Below, piece by piece: positions 8,095-17,354 of a DNA stretch of 64,000 bases (positions are counted from its first letter, which is position 1; every line of letters begins with the position of its first letter). The stretch spans positions 1 to 64,000 of the forward strand of contig DATIWF010000080.1 in NCBI GenBank assembly GCA_035519535.1, read 5' to 3'. The position numbers and the translations under genes were made by a program. The stretch is from DATEGZ01 sp035519535. GTDB taxonomy: Bacteria; Acidobacteriota; Vicinamibacteria; Vicinamibacterales; SCN-69-37. The notes beneath the pieces were generated by a model. That model worked only from the letters and a program-made list of their open reading frames with translations. It ran no database searches and was not told the DNA's origin.

Positions 8095-10290
8095 TCATCG
8101 CACCAAGATCGCAATCGCCTGTGACGCCTTGTGTCCCGCGGCGGATGTCGCTTCGAATGCGATCTCGTACGCAGCAGGCGCGAGCCCGTCGAGCGCGACC
8201 GGCACGGCGCGCGTGTCGCCGGATTTGTCCGCGGAGAGATCCGGGGCGCCGAGGTCAATCGACCGCCGTGACATCTCGCGGCCGTCGGCGCCCCGAATGA
8301 CCGACGCGAGCGTCACGCCACCGGCGCGCACGTCCCTGCCGAGCACGTTGACCAGCACTGTGAGCGTGTCGCCGGCCGCAAACTCGCGCACGGTCGTCGG
8401 CGGCGCGGGCAAACTCGCCTTGACGAACGGGAAGCTGCCCGTCGTCGGCACGCGCTGCGCGGCCGGTGTCGTGAGGAGCATCGTGCCCAGCGCGAGCGCG
8501 ACCTTCTCGTAGTTCGGGGCCTCGACATCGAGAAATGCCGACCCGCCGCCGTCGCCCGCCGACTCGTGCACGCCGACGCGCACCTGGTAGACGCCCGGCG
8601 GCACCGGGAACTCGACGATGTAGCGGAGGCCATGCGTGACGCCGTCGCGCTGGGCCGGCGGCAGGCGGAGGTTGCCGACGGATCGGTTGCCGGCGGCCAT
8701 CGTGCCCTGTGCGTCGAGCGCGAGGAACGCCATCTCGATGTCGTTCGCGAGCAGGCCGTTCTGCTCGGTGAACGGCAGCGCGCTCGTGTCGATCTCGACG
8801 ACCATTGCGACCAGCGTCTTGTCGTCCTGCGAGCGCACCGCGCCGCCCGAGACGCGCAGATCCAGCCCGCGCCGCATCGGCAGGTCGGCGCCGAGCAGCT
8901 CCTTCATCTTGAGACTGGCCGCGTTCGGCACGGGCACGCTCGGTGCGATCGCGGGCGCGGGCGACGCCGGACGCCTGCTCGCGAGGCCTGCGAAGTACCC
9001 CTTGCGCGCAACGATCTCCACGTCGGGGCGGCCCTTCACCGTCACGGCAATCTTCCGGTACGTGCCGTCCTGCGTCGCATTGGCCGGCCGATAGCCCAGC
9101 ACGTAGTACGAGCTCGTCGCCTGGACGATGTGCGAAAAGCCGGCCGCGAAGCGATCCGTGCCGACGACGGCGAGGCCGCCGGATTCCGACGCGAACGTCC
9201 GGAGCGATCCCTGACCGCGCTGCGCCTCGTTCATCATCGTCAGCGCCGCCGGCGCCATCGGGCGATTCGTCAAGGGATCGCGCGTGTCCGTGGTGTTCAT
9301 GATGTCTTCGTTGCCGGCGGAGTTGCCGCGCGGTTCGATCGTATAGAGCGCGACGTTGGCGCGCCGTGCCGCGTCGAAGAGATCCTGCTCCGCGTCGAGG
9401 ACCGCACCGGCGTACTTTGACGTCTCGTGGCTCAGTCCCTGGCCGCCGCCCACAACGCTGGCACCGGGCCGCTTGTCCTCGCCGATCATGTTCGACGTGT
9501 CGAACTCGATGCCCTCCGAGAAGAGCACGATCGCCCGCCGATCGGCGGGACTCCGCCCCAGGCTCTCGCAGACCTGTTTGAGCGATGCGAGCATGATTTG
9601 GGCCTCATTGGCCTTGGCCCCGGCCTCGGCGTCCTCGGCCGCCATCTCCGGACTCTTCGTGCCGCCGGCGAGCGCCGATGCGCTTTTCTGGATGTTGAGC
9701 GTCGCCGACTGGCTCTTCTGCCCGATGAATTGTTCGACGGCTGACGTGAGCAGGACTTTGTTCGACGTAAACGGCTGGTTCGCCGCATTGTGTCCGAGCA
9801 GGAGGACGGCCGCGAGATCGGTCGGGCCAAGCGACTGGTCGATGAACTGCCTCGCAAGCTTGCGCACCTGGGTCGATCTCGTGGCGTCGACGTTGAATGC
9901 GTCGAGCACGAGCACGTAGATGCGGCGTTCGTGCGGAAGGACGTTCGTCGCGACGTCGGGCGCCGCAACGCGCGTCACCGAAGCGCCGCCCGTTGCCGAC
10001 GGGGACGGCAACGGAATATCGACGAAGGCGAAGGCCGTGACGTCCTGCGGGCGGCCGTCCTCCGTCACCTGGAAGTCGTCGCGCGCGAGTCCGCGGACCA
10101 CGCCGCCGCGCTTGTCGGTGACCACGGCCTGGACCTCGATGAGATCCGTCGCGCCTGTGAAGACGGACCGCTGCGACGGCGCCGCCGGCTGCGGCAGGGC
10201 CTGCTGCGCCGATCCGGCGGCCGCGGTGAGCCCGGCCAGCAGGCCGGCCGTCGCGAGGGACCGCAGAAGCACGCGGTAGGGTACCTCCAT
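8095..10290 (-). CDS. Exported VWFA-related Acidobacterial-domain protein
   Basis: A 731-residue secreted protein. After a signal peptide (ending near GLTAAAGSAQQ) comes the N-terminal strand pattern of the VWFA-related Acidobacterial family: IEVQAVVTDKRGGVVRGLARDDFQVTEDGRPQ, followed by a von Willebrand A-like domain with YVLVLDAFNVD at the position of the metal-binding loop and SYYVLGYRP at its end. The C-terminal 300 residues look like beta-sandwich material. The VWA site here has D-A-F rather than DxSxS, so metal binding is doubtful. The family's role is unknown; proposals include envelope adhesion or complex assembly. The start at 10290 gives MEVPYRVLL; a longer open frame upstream would overlap the divergent amidohydrolase. 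The two start codons are 36 bases apart and probably share a control region. Confidence 0.85.
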   Translation of the reverse strand: MEVPYRVLLRSLATAGLLAGLTAAAGSAQQALPQPAAPSQRSVFTGATDLIEVQAVVTDKRGGVVRGLARDDFQVTEDGRPQDVTAFAFVDIPLPSPSATGGASVTRVAAPDVATNVLPHERRIYVLVLDAFNVDATRSTQVRKLARQFIDQSLGPTDLAAVLLLGHNAANQPFTSNKVLLTSAVEQFIGQKSQSATLNIQKSASALAGGTKSPEMAAEDAEAGAKANEAQIMLASLKQVCESLGRSPADRRAIVLFSEGIEFDTSNMIGEDKRPGASVVGGGQGLSHETSKYAGAVLDAEQDLFDAARRANVALYTIEPRGNSAGNEDIMNTTDTRDPLTNRPMAPAALTMMNEAQRGQGSLRTFASESGGLAVVGTDRFAAGFSHIVQATSSYYVLGYRPANATQDGTYRKIAVTVKGRPDVEIVARKGYFAGLASRRPASPAPAIAPSVPVPNAASLKMKELLGADLPMRRGLDLRVSGGAVRSQDDKTLVAMVVEIDTSALPFTEQNGLLANDIEMAFLALDAQGTMAAGNRSVGNLRLPPAQRDGVTHGLRYIVEFPVPPGVYQVRVGVHESAGDGGGSAFLDVEAPNYEKVALALGTMLLTTPAAQRVPTTGSFPFVKASLPAPPTTVREFAAGDTLTVLVNVLGRDVRAGGVTLASVIRGADGREMSRRSIDLGAPDLSADKSGDTRAVPVALDGLAPAAYEIAFEATSAAGHKASQAIAILVR

Positions 10291-10326
10291 CCGGGTTTCA
10301 AGGGATGCGCTAGGCTTACGTGTCGT

Positions 10327-11637
10327 ATGACCTATCGGCGGCTCCCGCTCGCGCTCGCAGGGGTTCTCCTGGTCGCCTTCGTCGGCGCGCCGACGGGCGC
10401 GGTGCAGCGCGGCGGCGGTCCGGCGCGCGGACCGGGCGTGCTCGTCGTGCGCGACGTCACGCTCGTCGACGGCACGGGCGCGGCGCCGCGCGCCCACACG
10501 AGCCTTGTTATCCGCGACGGCAGAATCGCCGACATCGTCGTTGCCGGCCGCGAGCCGGCGGAAGGCACCGTCGTGGACGGCGCCGGACGCTTCGCGATCC
10601 CCGGGCTGTTCGACGGGCACGTGCACGTGACGGGCGGCACCCACGCCGATGCGGTCGACGAGCTCGGCCGCGCGCTCCGCGGCGGTGTCACGACCGTGTG
10701 GGACCTGGCCGGGGACGCGCGCATGGCGAGCGAGCTTGCGCGGGAAGCGGCCGCGGGCGAGATCCAGTCACCGACGATCTACTTCGTGGCGCTGATGGCG
10801 GGCCCGGCGTTCTTCACCGATCCACGCGTGCTCGGTGCGTCGCGGGGATTCGAGCCCGGCGAGGCGCCCTGGGCGCAGGCCATCACCTCGTCGACCGACA
10901 TCGCGCGCGCCGTCACGATCGCGAGAGGCACGGGCGCGGTCGCGTTGAAGCTGTACGCCGCGCTCGACGGCGACGTCGCGGGGCGCATCATCGCGGAAGC
11001 GAAGCGTCAGGGCCTGAAGACCGTGGCTCACGCGACGGTGTTTCCGGGCAAGCCCGGCGAGCTCGTCGCCGCCGGCGTGGACGTGCTCGCGCACGCGCCG
11101 TACCTCGTGTGGGAGGGCAGTCCGCCGACCAGCGACTTCACGAAGCGCGCGAGCGGCGACTTTGCGGGCGTGCCCGCCGATAGCCCCGTCATCGAGCACC
11201 TGCTCGAGGCGATGCGCGATCGCGGCGTCGCGTTCAATCCCACGCTCTGGATCTTCGCCGCGCGGCTCGCACAGGAGCCGATCAGCACCGCCCGCACCGC
11301 CTGGTCGTACGCCGTCACGAAGCGCGCGGCCGCGCTCGGCATCCCGATCCTCGCCGGCACCGACGCGCTGACGGACCCGCGGCTGGATGTTCTGCCGATC
11401 ATCCACCGCGAGCTCGAGCAGCTCGTCAACGGCGCAGGACTGACGCCGGCGCAGGCCATCATCTCCGCAACGAAGAACGTGGCCCAGGCGCTCGGCGCGC
11501 AGGCGACGCGCGGGACGCTCGAGGTCGGCAAGGCCGGCGACGTGGTCGTCCTCGACGCCAACCCGCTCGACGACATCACCAACACGCGCAAGATTCACAC
11601 GGTGATCAAGGACGGGCAGGTGGTCGAACGACGGTAA
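10327..11637 (+). CDS. Exported amidohydrolase (metal-dependent, subtype unknown)
   Basis: A 436-residue amidohydrolase-superfamily enzyme with a signal peptide (MTYRRLPLALAGVLLVAFVGAP). The TIM-barrel metal motif is GLFDGHVHV; later elements are VAHATVF, AGTDAL (probable metal or catalytic Asp) and the C-terminal strand block LEVGKAGDVVVLDANPLDD. Relatives hydrolyse dipeptides, hydantoins and other cyclic amides in the periplasm. It is divergent from the VWFA-related gene and separated from the next gene by a heptamer array. A second, distant paralogue lies at 23347-24777. Confidence 0.88.
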   Translation: MTYRRLPLALAGVLLVAFVGAPTGAVQRGGGPARGPGVLVVRDVTLVDGTGAAPRAHTSLVIRDGRIADIVVAGREPAEGTVVDGAGRFAIPGLFDGHVHVTGGTHADAVDELGRALRGGVTTVWDLAGDARMASELAREAAAGEIQSPTIYFVALMAGPAFFTDPRVLGASRGFEPGEAPWAQAITSSTDIARAVTIARGTGAVALKLYAALDGDVAGRIIAEAKRQGLKTVAHATVFPGKPGELVAAGVDVLAHAPYLVWEGSPPTSDFTKRASGDFAGVPADSPVIEHLLEAMRDRGVAFNPTLWIFAARLAQEPISTARTAWSYAVTKRAAALGIPILAGTDALTDPRLDVLPIIHRELEQLVNGAGLTPAQAIISATKNVAQALGAQATRGTLEVGKAGDVVVLDANPLDDITNTRKIHTVIKDGQVVERR

Positions 11638-11702
11638 GGCGGAGGCAAAGGCAAGGCAGAAGGCAGGGCAGAAGGCAGAAGGCAGAAGGCAGAAGGGAAA
11701 GG
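11637..11702 (+). repeat. GGCAGAA heptamer array B
   Basis: Purine-rich array beginning at the last base of the amidohydrolase stop codon. The first units are degenerate (GGAGGCAAAGGCAA), followed by about five GGCAGAA units, one shortened. It ends 18 bases before the GTG start of the next gene. Confidence 0.93.
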
Positions 11703-11720
11703 ACTGAAGACCGAGTTTCC

Positions 11721-13199
11721 GTGACCGACGCCGCCGTTCGCATCCACGCCCCCGAGTTTCCCGCCGGCCTCGACTGGTTCAACGTCGCCGCGCCACTGTC
11801 GCTGAAGACCCTGCGCGGCAAGGTCGTGCTTCTCGACTTCTGGACCTACGGCTGCATCAACTGCCTGCACGTGCTGCCGGACCTCAAACGGCTGCAAGAG
11901 AAGTATCGCGCGGAGCTCGTCGTCATCGGCGTCCACTCGGCGAAGTTCACGAACGAGCGGCAGGGCGAGAACCTCCGGCGGATTCTCGTGCGCTACGACG
12001 TCGATCATCCGGTCGTGAACGACGTGCGGTTCGAGGTCTGGAGGTCGTACGGCGCGCGGGCATGGCCGACGCAGGTGCTGATTGACCCCGAGGGCTATGT
12101 CGTCGCCACGGCGTCAGGCGAAGGCAATGCGCCCGCGTTCGACCGCGCGATCGCCGCGGTCCGTGACGTGTTCGAGGAACAGGGCAAGCTCGACCGCACG
12201 CCGCTCGCGCTGTCGCCCGAGCGCGAGCGACTCGCGATGGGCACGCTGGCGTTTCCCGGCAAGGTGCTCGCCGACGAGGCGTCCGGCCGGCTCTTCGTCG
12301 CCGACTCGAATCACCATCGCGTCCTCGTCACCACGCTCGAAGGCCGCATCACGCGCGTCGTCGGCGACGGCGCGTTCGGGTGGACGGACGGCGCCTTCGA
12401 TCGCGCGCGGTTCTACCGGCCGCAGGGCCTGGCGCTCGACGGCGACACGCTCTACGTCGCCGACACCGAGAATCACGTCGTCCGTGCCGTCGATCTTCGC
12501 GCGGAGCGCGTGACGACGCTCGCCGGCAGCGGGCGGCAGGCCGCGTGGGGCGGCGCGGGCGGCGCGGCGCGGGAGACGTCGCTCAGCTCGCCCTGGGACC
12601 TGCAGGTCGCGTCGCGGCTGCTGTTCGTCGCGATGGCCGGCCTCCACCAGATCTGGGTGGTCGATCTCGATCGGCACCTCGCGATGCCGTACGCGGGGTC
12701 CGGCCGCGAGGCGCGCGTCGATGGCCCGGCTGACGAGGCGGCGTTCGCGCAGCCGTCGGGCCTCGCCTTGAGCGGCTCGACGATGTTCGTCGCCGACAGC
12801 GAGTCGAACCTCATTCGCGCGATCGCGCTGCCGCCCGCGAACGACGTGCGCACGCTCGCCGGCGGCGATCTCTTCGAGTTCGGCGATCGCGACGGCGCCG
12901 GAGACGACGTCCGGCTGCAGCATCCGCTGGGGGTCGCCTGGACTCGCGGCCGCGTGTTCATTGCGGACACCTACAACCACAAGATCAAGGCGCTCGATCC
13001 AAAGACGCGGCGCGTCACGACCTTCGTCGGGACCGGCGAGCCCGGCGCGACGGACGGGCCGGCCGCTGGCGCCAGGTTCTACGAGCCGGGCGGCCTCGCG
13101 GCCACGTCGGCGTCTCTGTACATCGCCGACACGAACAACCACGCCATCCGGCGCGTGGCGCTCGCCGACGGGCGCGTCGAGACGCTCGAGGTCAAATAG
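11721..13199 (+). CDS. Thioredoxin-like / NHL-repeat protein (NHLRC2-like)
   Basis: A 492-residue two-domain protein. Residues about 1-150 form a thioredoxin or TlpA-like domain with the redox motif Cys45-Ile-Asn-Cys48 in WTYGCINCLHVLPDLK and the cis-proline segment ARAWPTQVLIDPEG. Residues about 165-492 are a six-bladed NHL beta-propeller, with repeated LFVADSNHHRV / LYVADTENHVV / VFIADTYNHKI blades. The architecture matches NHLRC2-type proteins, whose bacterial role is unknown. The start is GTG. No signal peptide is evident, so it is probably cytoplasmic. Confidence 0.9.
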   Translation: MTDAAVRIHAPEFPAGLDWFNVAAPLSLKTLRGKVVLLDFWTYGCINCLHVLPDLKRLQEKYRAELVVIGVHSAKFTNERQGENLRRILVRYDVDHPVVNDVRFEVWRSYGARAWPTQVLIDPEGYVVATASGEGNAPAFDRAIAAVRDVFEEQGKLDRTPLALSPERERLAMGTLAFPGKVLADEASGRLFVADSNHHRVLVTTLEGRITRVVGDGAFGWTDGAFDRARFYRPQGLALDGDTLYVADTENHVVRAVDLRAERVTTLAGSGRQAAWGGAGGAARETSLSSPWDLQVASRLLFVAMAGLHQIWVVDLDRHLAMPYAGSGREARVDGPADEAAFAQPSGLALSGSTMFVADSESNLIRAIALPPANDVRTLAGGDLFEFGDRDGAGDDVRLQHPLGVAWTRGRVFIADTYNHKIKALDPKTRRVTTFVGTGEPGATDGPAAGARFYEPGGLAATSASLYIADTNNHAIRRVALADGRVETLEVK

Positions 13200-13285
13200 A
13201 CTTTGAACCCGCTTGCGCCAGGTGCCGGCCGGGGTCACAATCGGCCTCCCCGGCACAGGTCCAGGTTTCGCTGAAGGAGTCCGCC

Positions 13286-13861
13286 ATGAATCTGCTCGAC
13301 ACGATTCTCAACTCGCAGAACGGCGCGGCGGTGCAACAGCTCGCGGATCACCTCGGGCTCGGGAGCGACCAGACGGTCGCAGCCCTGTCGGCGCTCGTGC
13401 CGGCCCTGGCCGGTGGCGTGCACCAGAACGCGCAGACGCCCGACGGCCTCAGCGGACTCGTCGCCGCGTTGACCGGGGGCAGCCATCAGCAGTACCTCGA
13501 CAATCCGGCGGCGCTCGCGCACGCGGACACGATCGCCGACGGCAACGCGATCCTGGGTCACGTGTTCGGGAGCAAGGACGTGAGCCGCGAAGTCGCGGCG
13601 CAGGCCTCGGCGCAGACCGGCCTCGGTGCCGACGTGTTGCAGAAGATGCTGCCGATGGCGGCGGCGCTGGTCATGGGCGCGCTGGCCCGGCATCACGCCG
13701 GCGCCGTGGGTGCTGGCGGGTCGACGACGTCGTCGCTCGCGCCCGGGGCCGGCGGCGACCTGATGAGCGTGATCGCATCGACGCTCGGCCAGGGCGGCGC
13801 CGGGGCGCCGGCCGGCGGCATCGACATCGGCGGGCTGCTCGGACGATTCCTGGGCCGCTGA
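13286..13861 (+). CDS. DUF937 domain protein
   Basis: A 191-residue protein matching DUF937 (YidB-like): an N-terminal helix MNLLDTILNSQNG, then alanine- and glycine-rich helical repeats with ALVPALAGGVHQNAQTPDGL and a C-terminal Gly-rich tail ending in GGLLGRFLGR. Function is unknown. The ATG is preceded by AAGGAG, a strong ribosome site. It lies between the NHL protein and a methyltransferase in the same direction, with no functional hint from either. Confidence 0.85.
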   Translation: MNLLDTILNSQNGAAVQQLADHLGLGSDQTVAALSALVPALAGGVHQNAQTPDGLSGLVAALTGGSHQQYLDNPAALAHADTIADGNAILGHVFGSKDVSREVAAQASAQTGLGADVLQKMLPMAAALVMGALARHHAGAVGAGGSTTSSLAPGAGGDLMSVIASTLGQGGAGAPAGGIDIGGLLGRFLGR

Positions 13862-13899
13862 CCGCGGCGGGTCCGCGCCGCACTCGTTATGATCGGCGG

Positions 13900-14715
13900 A
13901 TGACCGATCTGAATCCGCAGGGCAAGCAGATGGCGGACGAGTCGATGGTCCGCAATCTGGCGGCCCAGGCGCTGGCGATCTGGCCGCAGGAAGCCGCGCT
14001 GTTTCGTCGCTACGGCTTGTCCGGCGACCTGCGCGTCCTCGACGCGGGCTGTGGCACCGGCGAAATCACGTCTCGGTTGGCCGATCTGTACGCGCGGGCG
14101 CACGTGCTGGGCGTCGACATCATCGACGCGCATCTGGCGCTTGCCCGCGCGCGGTGCGCGGCGCTCGGTCCGCGCGTGACGTTCGAGCATCAGAGTGTCT
14201 TCGAGCTCGCCGCGGCGGACCGCACGTTCGATCTCACCGTGTGCCGCCACGTGCTGCACGCGATCCCCCATGCGGATCGCGTGCTCGCCGAACTGCTGCG
14301 CGTCACGCGTCGGGGCGGACGGCTGCACCTCATCCCCGAGGACTACGGCATGCTGCACTTTCAGCGGGGCGTCCTCGACCCGCGGCGATTCTGGTACGAC
14401 GTGCCGGCGGCGTTCGGCGAGAAGACGGACACCGATCTTTTCATCGGCCGCAACACGCCCGAGATCCTTGCGCGGCTTGGGCTGGCCGACATCGCGGTCG
14501 ACTACGTGGTTGTCGATACGGTACGCGTCCCGCGCGGGACCTTTGCGTCGATCCTCGAGGCCTGGCGAGACGGCTACGTCGATCCAATCGTCGAGTACAC
14601 GACGCTGTCGCGCGACGAGGCCACGGCGTACTTCAACCAGATGATTGCCGACATCCGCAATCCGTCGCGCTACGCGGTCTGGATGGTGCCCGTCGTGTCG
14701 GCCCGGGTGCCCTGA
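13900..14715 (+). CDS. Class I SAM-dependent methyltransferase
   Basis: A 271-residue Rossmann methyltransferase. Motif I is LRVLDAGCGTGEITSRL, motif II ends in LGVDIIDAHLALAR, and FDLTVCRHVLHAIPHADRVLAELLRVTRRGGRLHLIPED supplies motifs IV to VI. The acceptor is unknown. The C-terminal third (after residue about 150) has FWYDVPAAFGEKTDTDLFIG and aromatic residues probably forming a substrate cap. It follows DUF937 by 38 bases and converges on ADOP permease 1. Confidence 0.87.
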   Translation: MTDLNPQGKQMADESMVRNLAAQALAIWPQEAALFRRYGLSGDLRVLDAGCGTGEITSRLADLYARAHVLGVDIIDAHLALARARCAALGPRVTFEHQSVFELAAADRTFDLTVCRHVLHAIPHADRVLAELLRVTRRGGRLHLIPEDYGMLHFQRGVLDPRRFWYDVPAAFGEKTDTDLFIGRNTPEILARLGLADIAVDYVVVDTVRVPRGTFASILEAWRDGYVDPIVEYTTLSRDEATAYFNQMIADIRNPSRYAVWMVPVVSARVP

Positions 14716-14761
14716 GGGCCCTGGGTCTCGACGCTGCCGATCGAGTGACGGCGACGAAGGG

Positions 14762-17254
14762 TCACTCGTCCCTGAGCGCCACCAGCGGATCGATCTTCGC
14801 GGCGCGCCGCGCCGGCAGATAGCTCGCGAGCACCGCGACGCCGATCAGCACGCACGAGACCGCCGCGTACACCGCCGGGTCGGTCGGCGTGACGTTGAAC
14901 AGCAGCGTCGCCATCGAGCTGCTCAGGAGCACGGCGCCGATCAAGCCGAGCACCACGCCGACGCCGCCTTTCCACAATCCCTGTCGGAGAATCAGGCCGG
15001 CGATCTGGCCGCGCGACGCACCGATGGCGCTGCGCATGCCGATCTCGCGCGTGCGCTGCGACACGTCATAGGCCAGCACGCCGTAGATGCCGAGGGCCGA
15101 CAGGAACAGCGCGAGCACCGCAAACGCGGCAAGGAGCAGCATCACGGCGCGGCGGTTGTCGAAGGACGACCCCACCGCGTCCGCCAGCGCGCCGGCGTCG
15201 AACAGCGGCAGGGAGGGATCGATCGCGCGTATCTTGTCGCGCAGCGCCGACACGACGTCGGCCGCGGGCCGGCTCGTCCGCATGAACAGCGTCAACCCGC
15301 CGGGGCGCCCTCCCTGGAACACCTGATAGACGAATGGGTTGCCGCTCTTCTCTTCGACCCCGTTGTGCGGGACGTCCTTCACGACGCCGATGATCACCGG
15401 CCAGTCTTCGGGCTTGGCCGGCCTGTTACCGAAGGTGAACCTGCCGCCGACGGCCGATCCTTTCGGGAAGAACTTCCGCGCGAAGCTCTGATCGACGACG
15501 AACTGTTGCCGGCCGGGCGTGAGGTCCGCATCCTCGTAGAAGCGGCCTTCGACCAGCTTGAGGCCGAGCGTCTGCAGGTATCCGGGCGTCACGATCACCC
15601 GGTACGCGCCGGGCTGCGGCGACCCGGGCGGCAGCGTGTCGTTTTCCAGCGTGAAGGCGTTGATCGGCAGTCCTCCCTGGAAGGGCGTCGAGAAGGACAG
15701 CGCGACCGACGTCACGCCGGAAATCTCCCGCATCGCCTGGAACAGCCGCTCGCGGATTTTGTTCGCCTCGTCGTCGCTCGCGCGATATTGACGCGTCAGC
15801 GCGATGCGCGCGGTGACGACGTTGTGCTCGTCGAGCCCGGTGTCGACGCTCAACGCCTCGGCGAAGCTGTGGATGAGCAGGCCGGCGCCGGCGAGCAGCA
15901 TTAACGCCACCGCGACCTGCGCGACGACGAGGACGCTGGAGAGCGCGCGCACGCCGCGGCCCGACGACGCGCCCCGCGAGCTGCTCTGGATCACCGCGGC
16001 GAGGTTCGTGCGCAGGATGTGAAACACCGGCACCACGCCGATGACCAGGCCGACCACGACCGTGAGCGCGATCGCGAACCCGAGCACGCGCCAGTCGAGC
16101 GAGGCGGGCAGCGACTGCGGCAGCATCTTCGCCAGGTAGAAATTCGTCACGCGCAGCGCGCCCCACGCCACGCCCAGGCCCAGCGCCGCGCCCAGGGACG
16201 TCAGCAGCAGGCTCTCGAGGAGGAACTGCCGCGCGATCGTCGCGCGGCCGGCGCCGAGCGCGGATCGAATCGCGAGCTCCGACTGGCGGGCGTTGGACCG
16301 CACCAGCAGCAGATTCGCGACGTTCACGCAGCCGATCAGCAGCACGAACGCGACGCCGCCCTGCAGCATCAGCAGCGTCGATCGGACCGGCTGGACGCGC
16401 TGCTCCTGCACGCCGCCGACGTTCATCGTCATGCCGGAGCGTTCGACAAACTGCTTCAACGGCGCCTGGCCCGCGTCGACGTAGCGCTGTTCGAGAATCT
16501 TGGCCTCGGCGTCGGCCTGGCGCGGCGTGACGCCCGGCTTGAGGCGCCCGAACAGCTGAATGCCCACCCCGTAGCGGCCTTGTGGATTCTCCTGCGCAGG
16601 CTGCCAGCTCAACGGCGTGATGAACTTGACCCGCGCATCGAACGCCTCCAGCGTCCGCGGCGCGACGCCGATCACGCGGTAGGCCTGGTCGTCGATCCGG
16701 ATCTCCTGGCCCAGGACTTCGGGACTCTCCTGATACTGCGCCCGCCAGTACGACTGCGTGAGGACCACGACCTTGTCGTTGCCGGGCCGGTTGTTCTCCT
16801 TCGTGAAAAACGTGCCGATCACCGGCTGCACGCGCAGGATGCCGAAGATCTCGGCGGTCGCCGTCGCGCCGGGGAGGCGGACGACGGCGTCCTTCTCGCC
16901 GACGAGGCTGTAGAAGAAGCTCCAGAGCGCGATGCTCTCGTAGGAGCTCGCGTTCTGCGAATAATCGAGATAGAAGGGAACGTTGGCCGGCATGTGGTTC
17001 AGGCCGGCCTTCGCCGCTGACGTGTACAGCTCGACGATCCGCTCCGGCTCCTGATAGGGCAGCGGCTTCAGCATCAGCGAATACACCGACGAGAAGATCG
17101 CCGTCGTCGCGCCGATGCACAGCGCCAGCGTGACGAGCGTGGTGCCGGTGATGCGTTTCGACTTCCAGAGCAGACGGACCGTCTGACGAAGGTCCGTCAG
17201 GGCGCCGGTCCAGAGGCCGGCGGACAAAGGGGCGGAGGCATGCGCTGACGTCAT
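14762..17254 (-). CDS. ADOP-family duplicated orphan ABC permease 1
   Basis: An 830-residue permease with the duplicated MacB/FtsX layout. It has an N-terminal membrane helix near residue 35 (TLVTLALCIGATTAIFSSVY), a periplasmic MacB-type domain with YSQNASSYESIA and VVVLTQSYW, three helices at about 290-440, a second periplasmic domain, and three terminal helices ending in LASYLPARRAAKIDPLVALR. These proteins lack a fused ATPase, and no ATPase gene adjoins it. Unlike the other two ADOP genes here it has no PadR partner and lacks the extra N-terminal cytoplasmic segment. Known relatives act in macrolide or lipoprotein mechanotransmission; substrate unknown. Confidence 0.9.
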   Translation of the reverse strand: MTSAHASAPLSAGLWTGALTDLRQTVRLLWKSKRITGTTLVTLALCIGATTAIFSSVYSLMLKPLPYQEPERIVELYTSAAKAGLNHMPANVPFYLDYSQNASSYESIALWSFFYSLVGEKDAVVRLPGATATAEIFGILRVQPVIGTFFTKENNRPGNDKVVVLTQSYWRAQYQESPEVLGQEIRIDDQAYRVIGVAPRTLEAFDARVKFITPLSWQPAQENPQGRYGVGIQLFGRLKPGVTPRQADAEAKILEQRYVDAGQAPLKQFVERSGMTMNVGGVQEQRVQPVRSTLLMLQGGVAFVLLIGCVNVANLLLVRSNARQSELAIRSALGAGRATIARQFLLESLLLTSLGAALGLGVAWGALRVTNFYLAKMLPQSLPASLDWRVLGFAIALTVVVGLVIGVVPVFHILRTNLAAVIQSSSRGASSGRGVRALSSVLVVAQVAVALMLLAGAGLLIHSFAEALSVDTGLDEHNVVTARIALTRQYRASDDEANKIRERLFQAMREISGVTSVALSFSTPFQGGLPINAFTLENDTLPPGSPQPGAYRVIVTPGYLQTLGLKLVEGRFYEDADLTPGRQQFVVDQSFARKFFPKGSAVGGRFTFGNRPAKPEDWPVIIGVVKDVPHNGVEEKSGNPFVYQVFQGGRPGGLTLFMRTSRPAADVVSALRDKIRAIDPSLPLFDAGALADAVGSSFDNRRAVMLLLAAFAVLALFLSALGIYGVLAYDVSQRTREIGMRSAIGASRGQIAGLILRQGLWKGGVGVVLGLIGAVLLSSSMATLLFNVTPTDPAVYAAVSCVLIGVAVLASYLPARRAAKIDPLVALRDE

Positions 17255-17310
17255 CGTGGGGACTCGGGTGCGATGAAGCTTTGACGGATGGGGGGTTCGT
17301 CCGGTTTGAC

Positions 17311-17340
17311 CGCGCTTGCGCGCCCACGCCAGCGGCGTGG
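17311..17340 (-). terminator. GC-rich stem-loops after the M24 gene
   Basis: CCACGCC (17324-17330), loop AGC, then GGCGTGG (17334-17340) is a perfect 7-bp stem, 14 bases downstream of the M24 stop on the minus strand. CGCGC-TT-GCGCG (17311-17322) adjoins it. There is no T-tract, so terminator function is an inference from position. Confidence 0.35.
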
Positions 17341-17354
17341 CCCTGCGCCGCGAC

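Noticed and set aside
13213..13860. N-terminal extension of the methyltransferase at 13900
   Set aside because: The open frame upstream overlaps the DUF937 gene and is Arg-rich; the ATG at 13900 leads directly into the family N-terminus.
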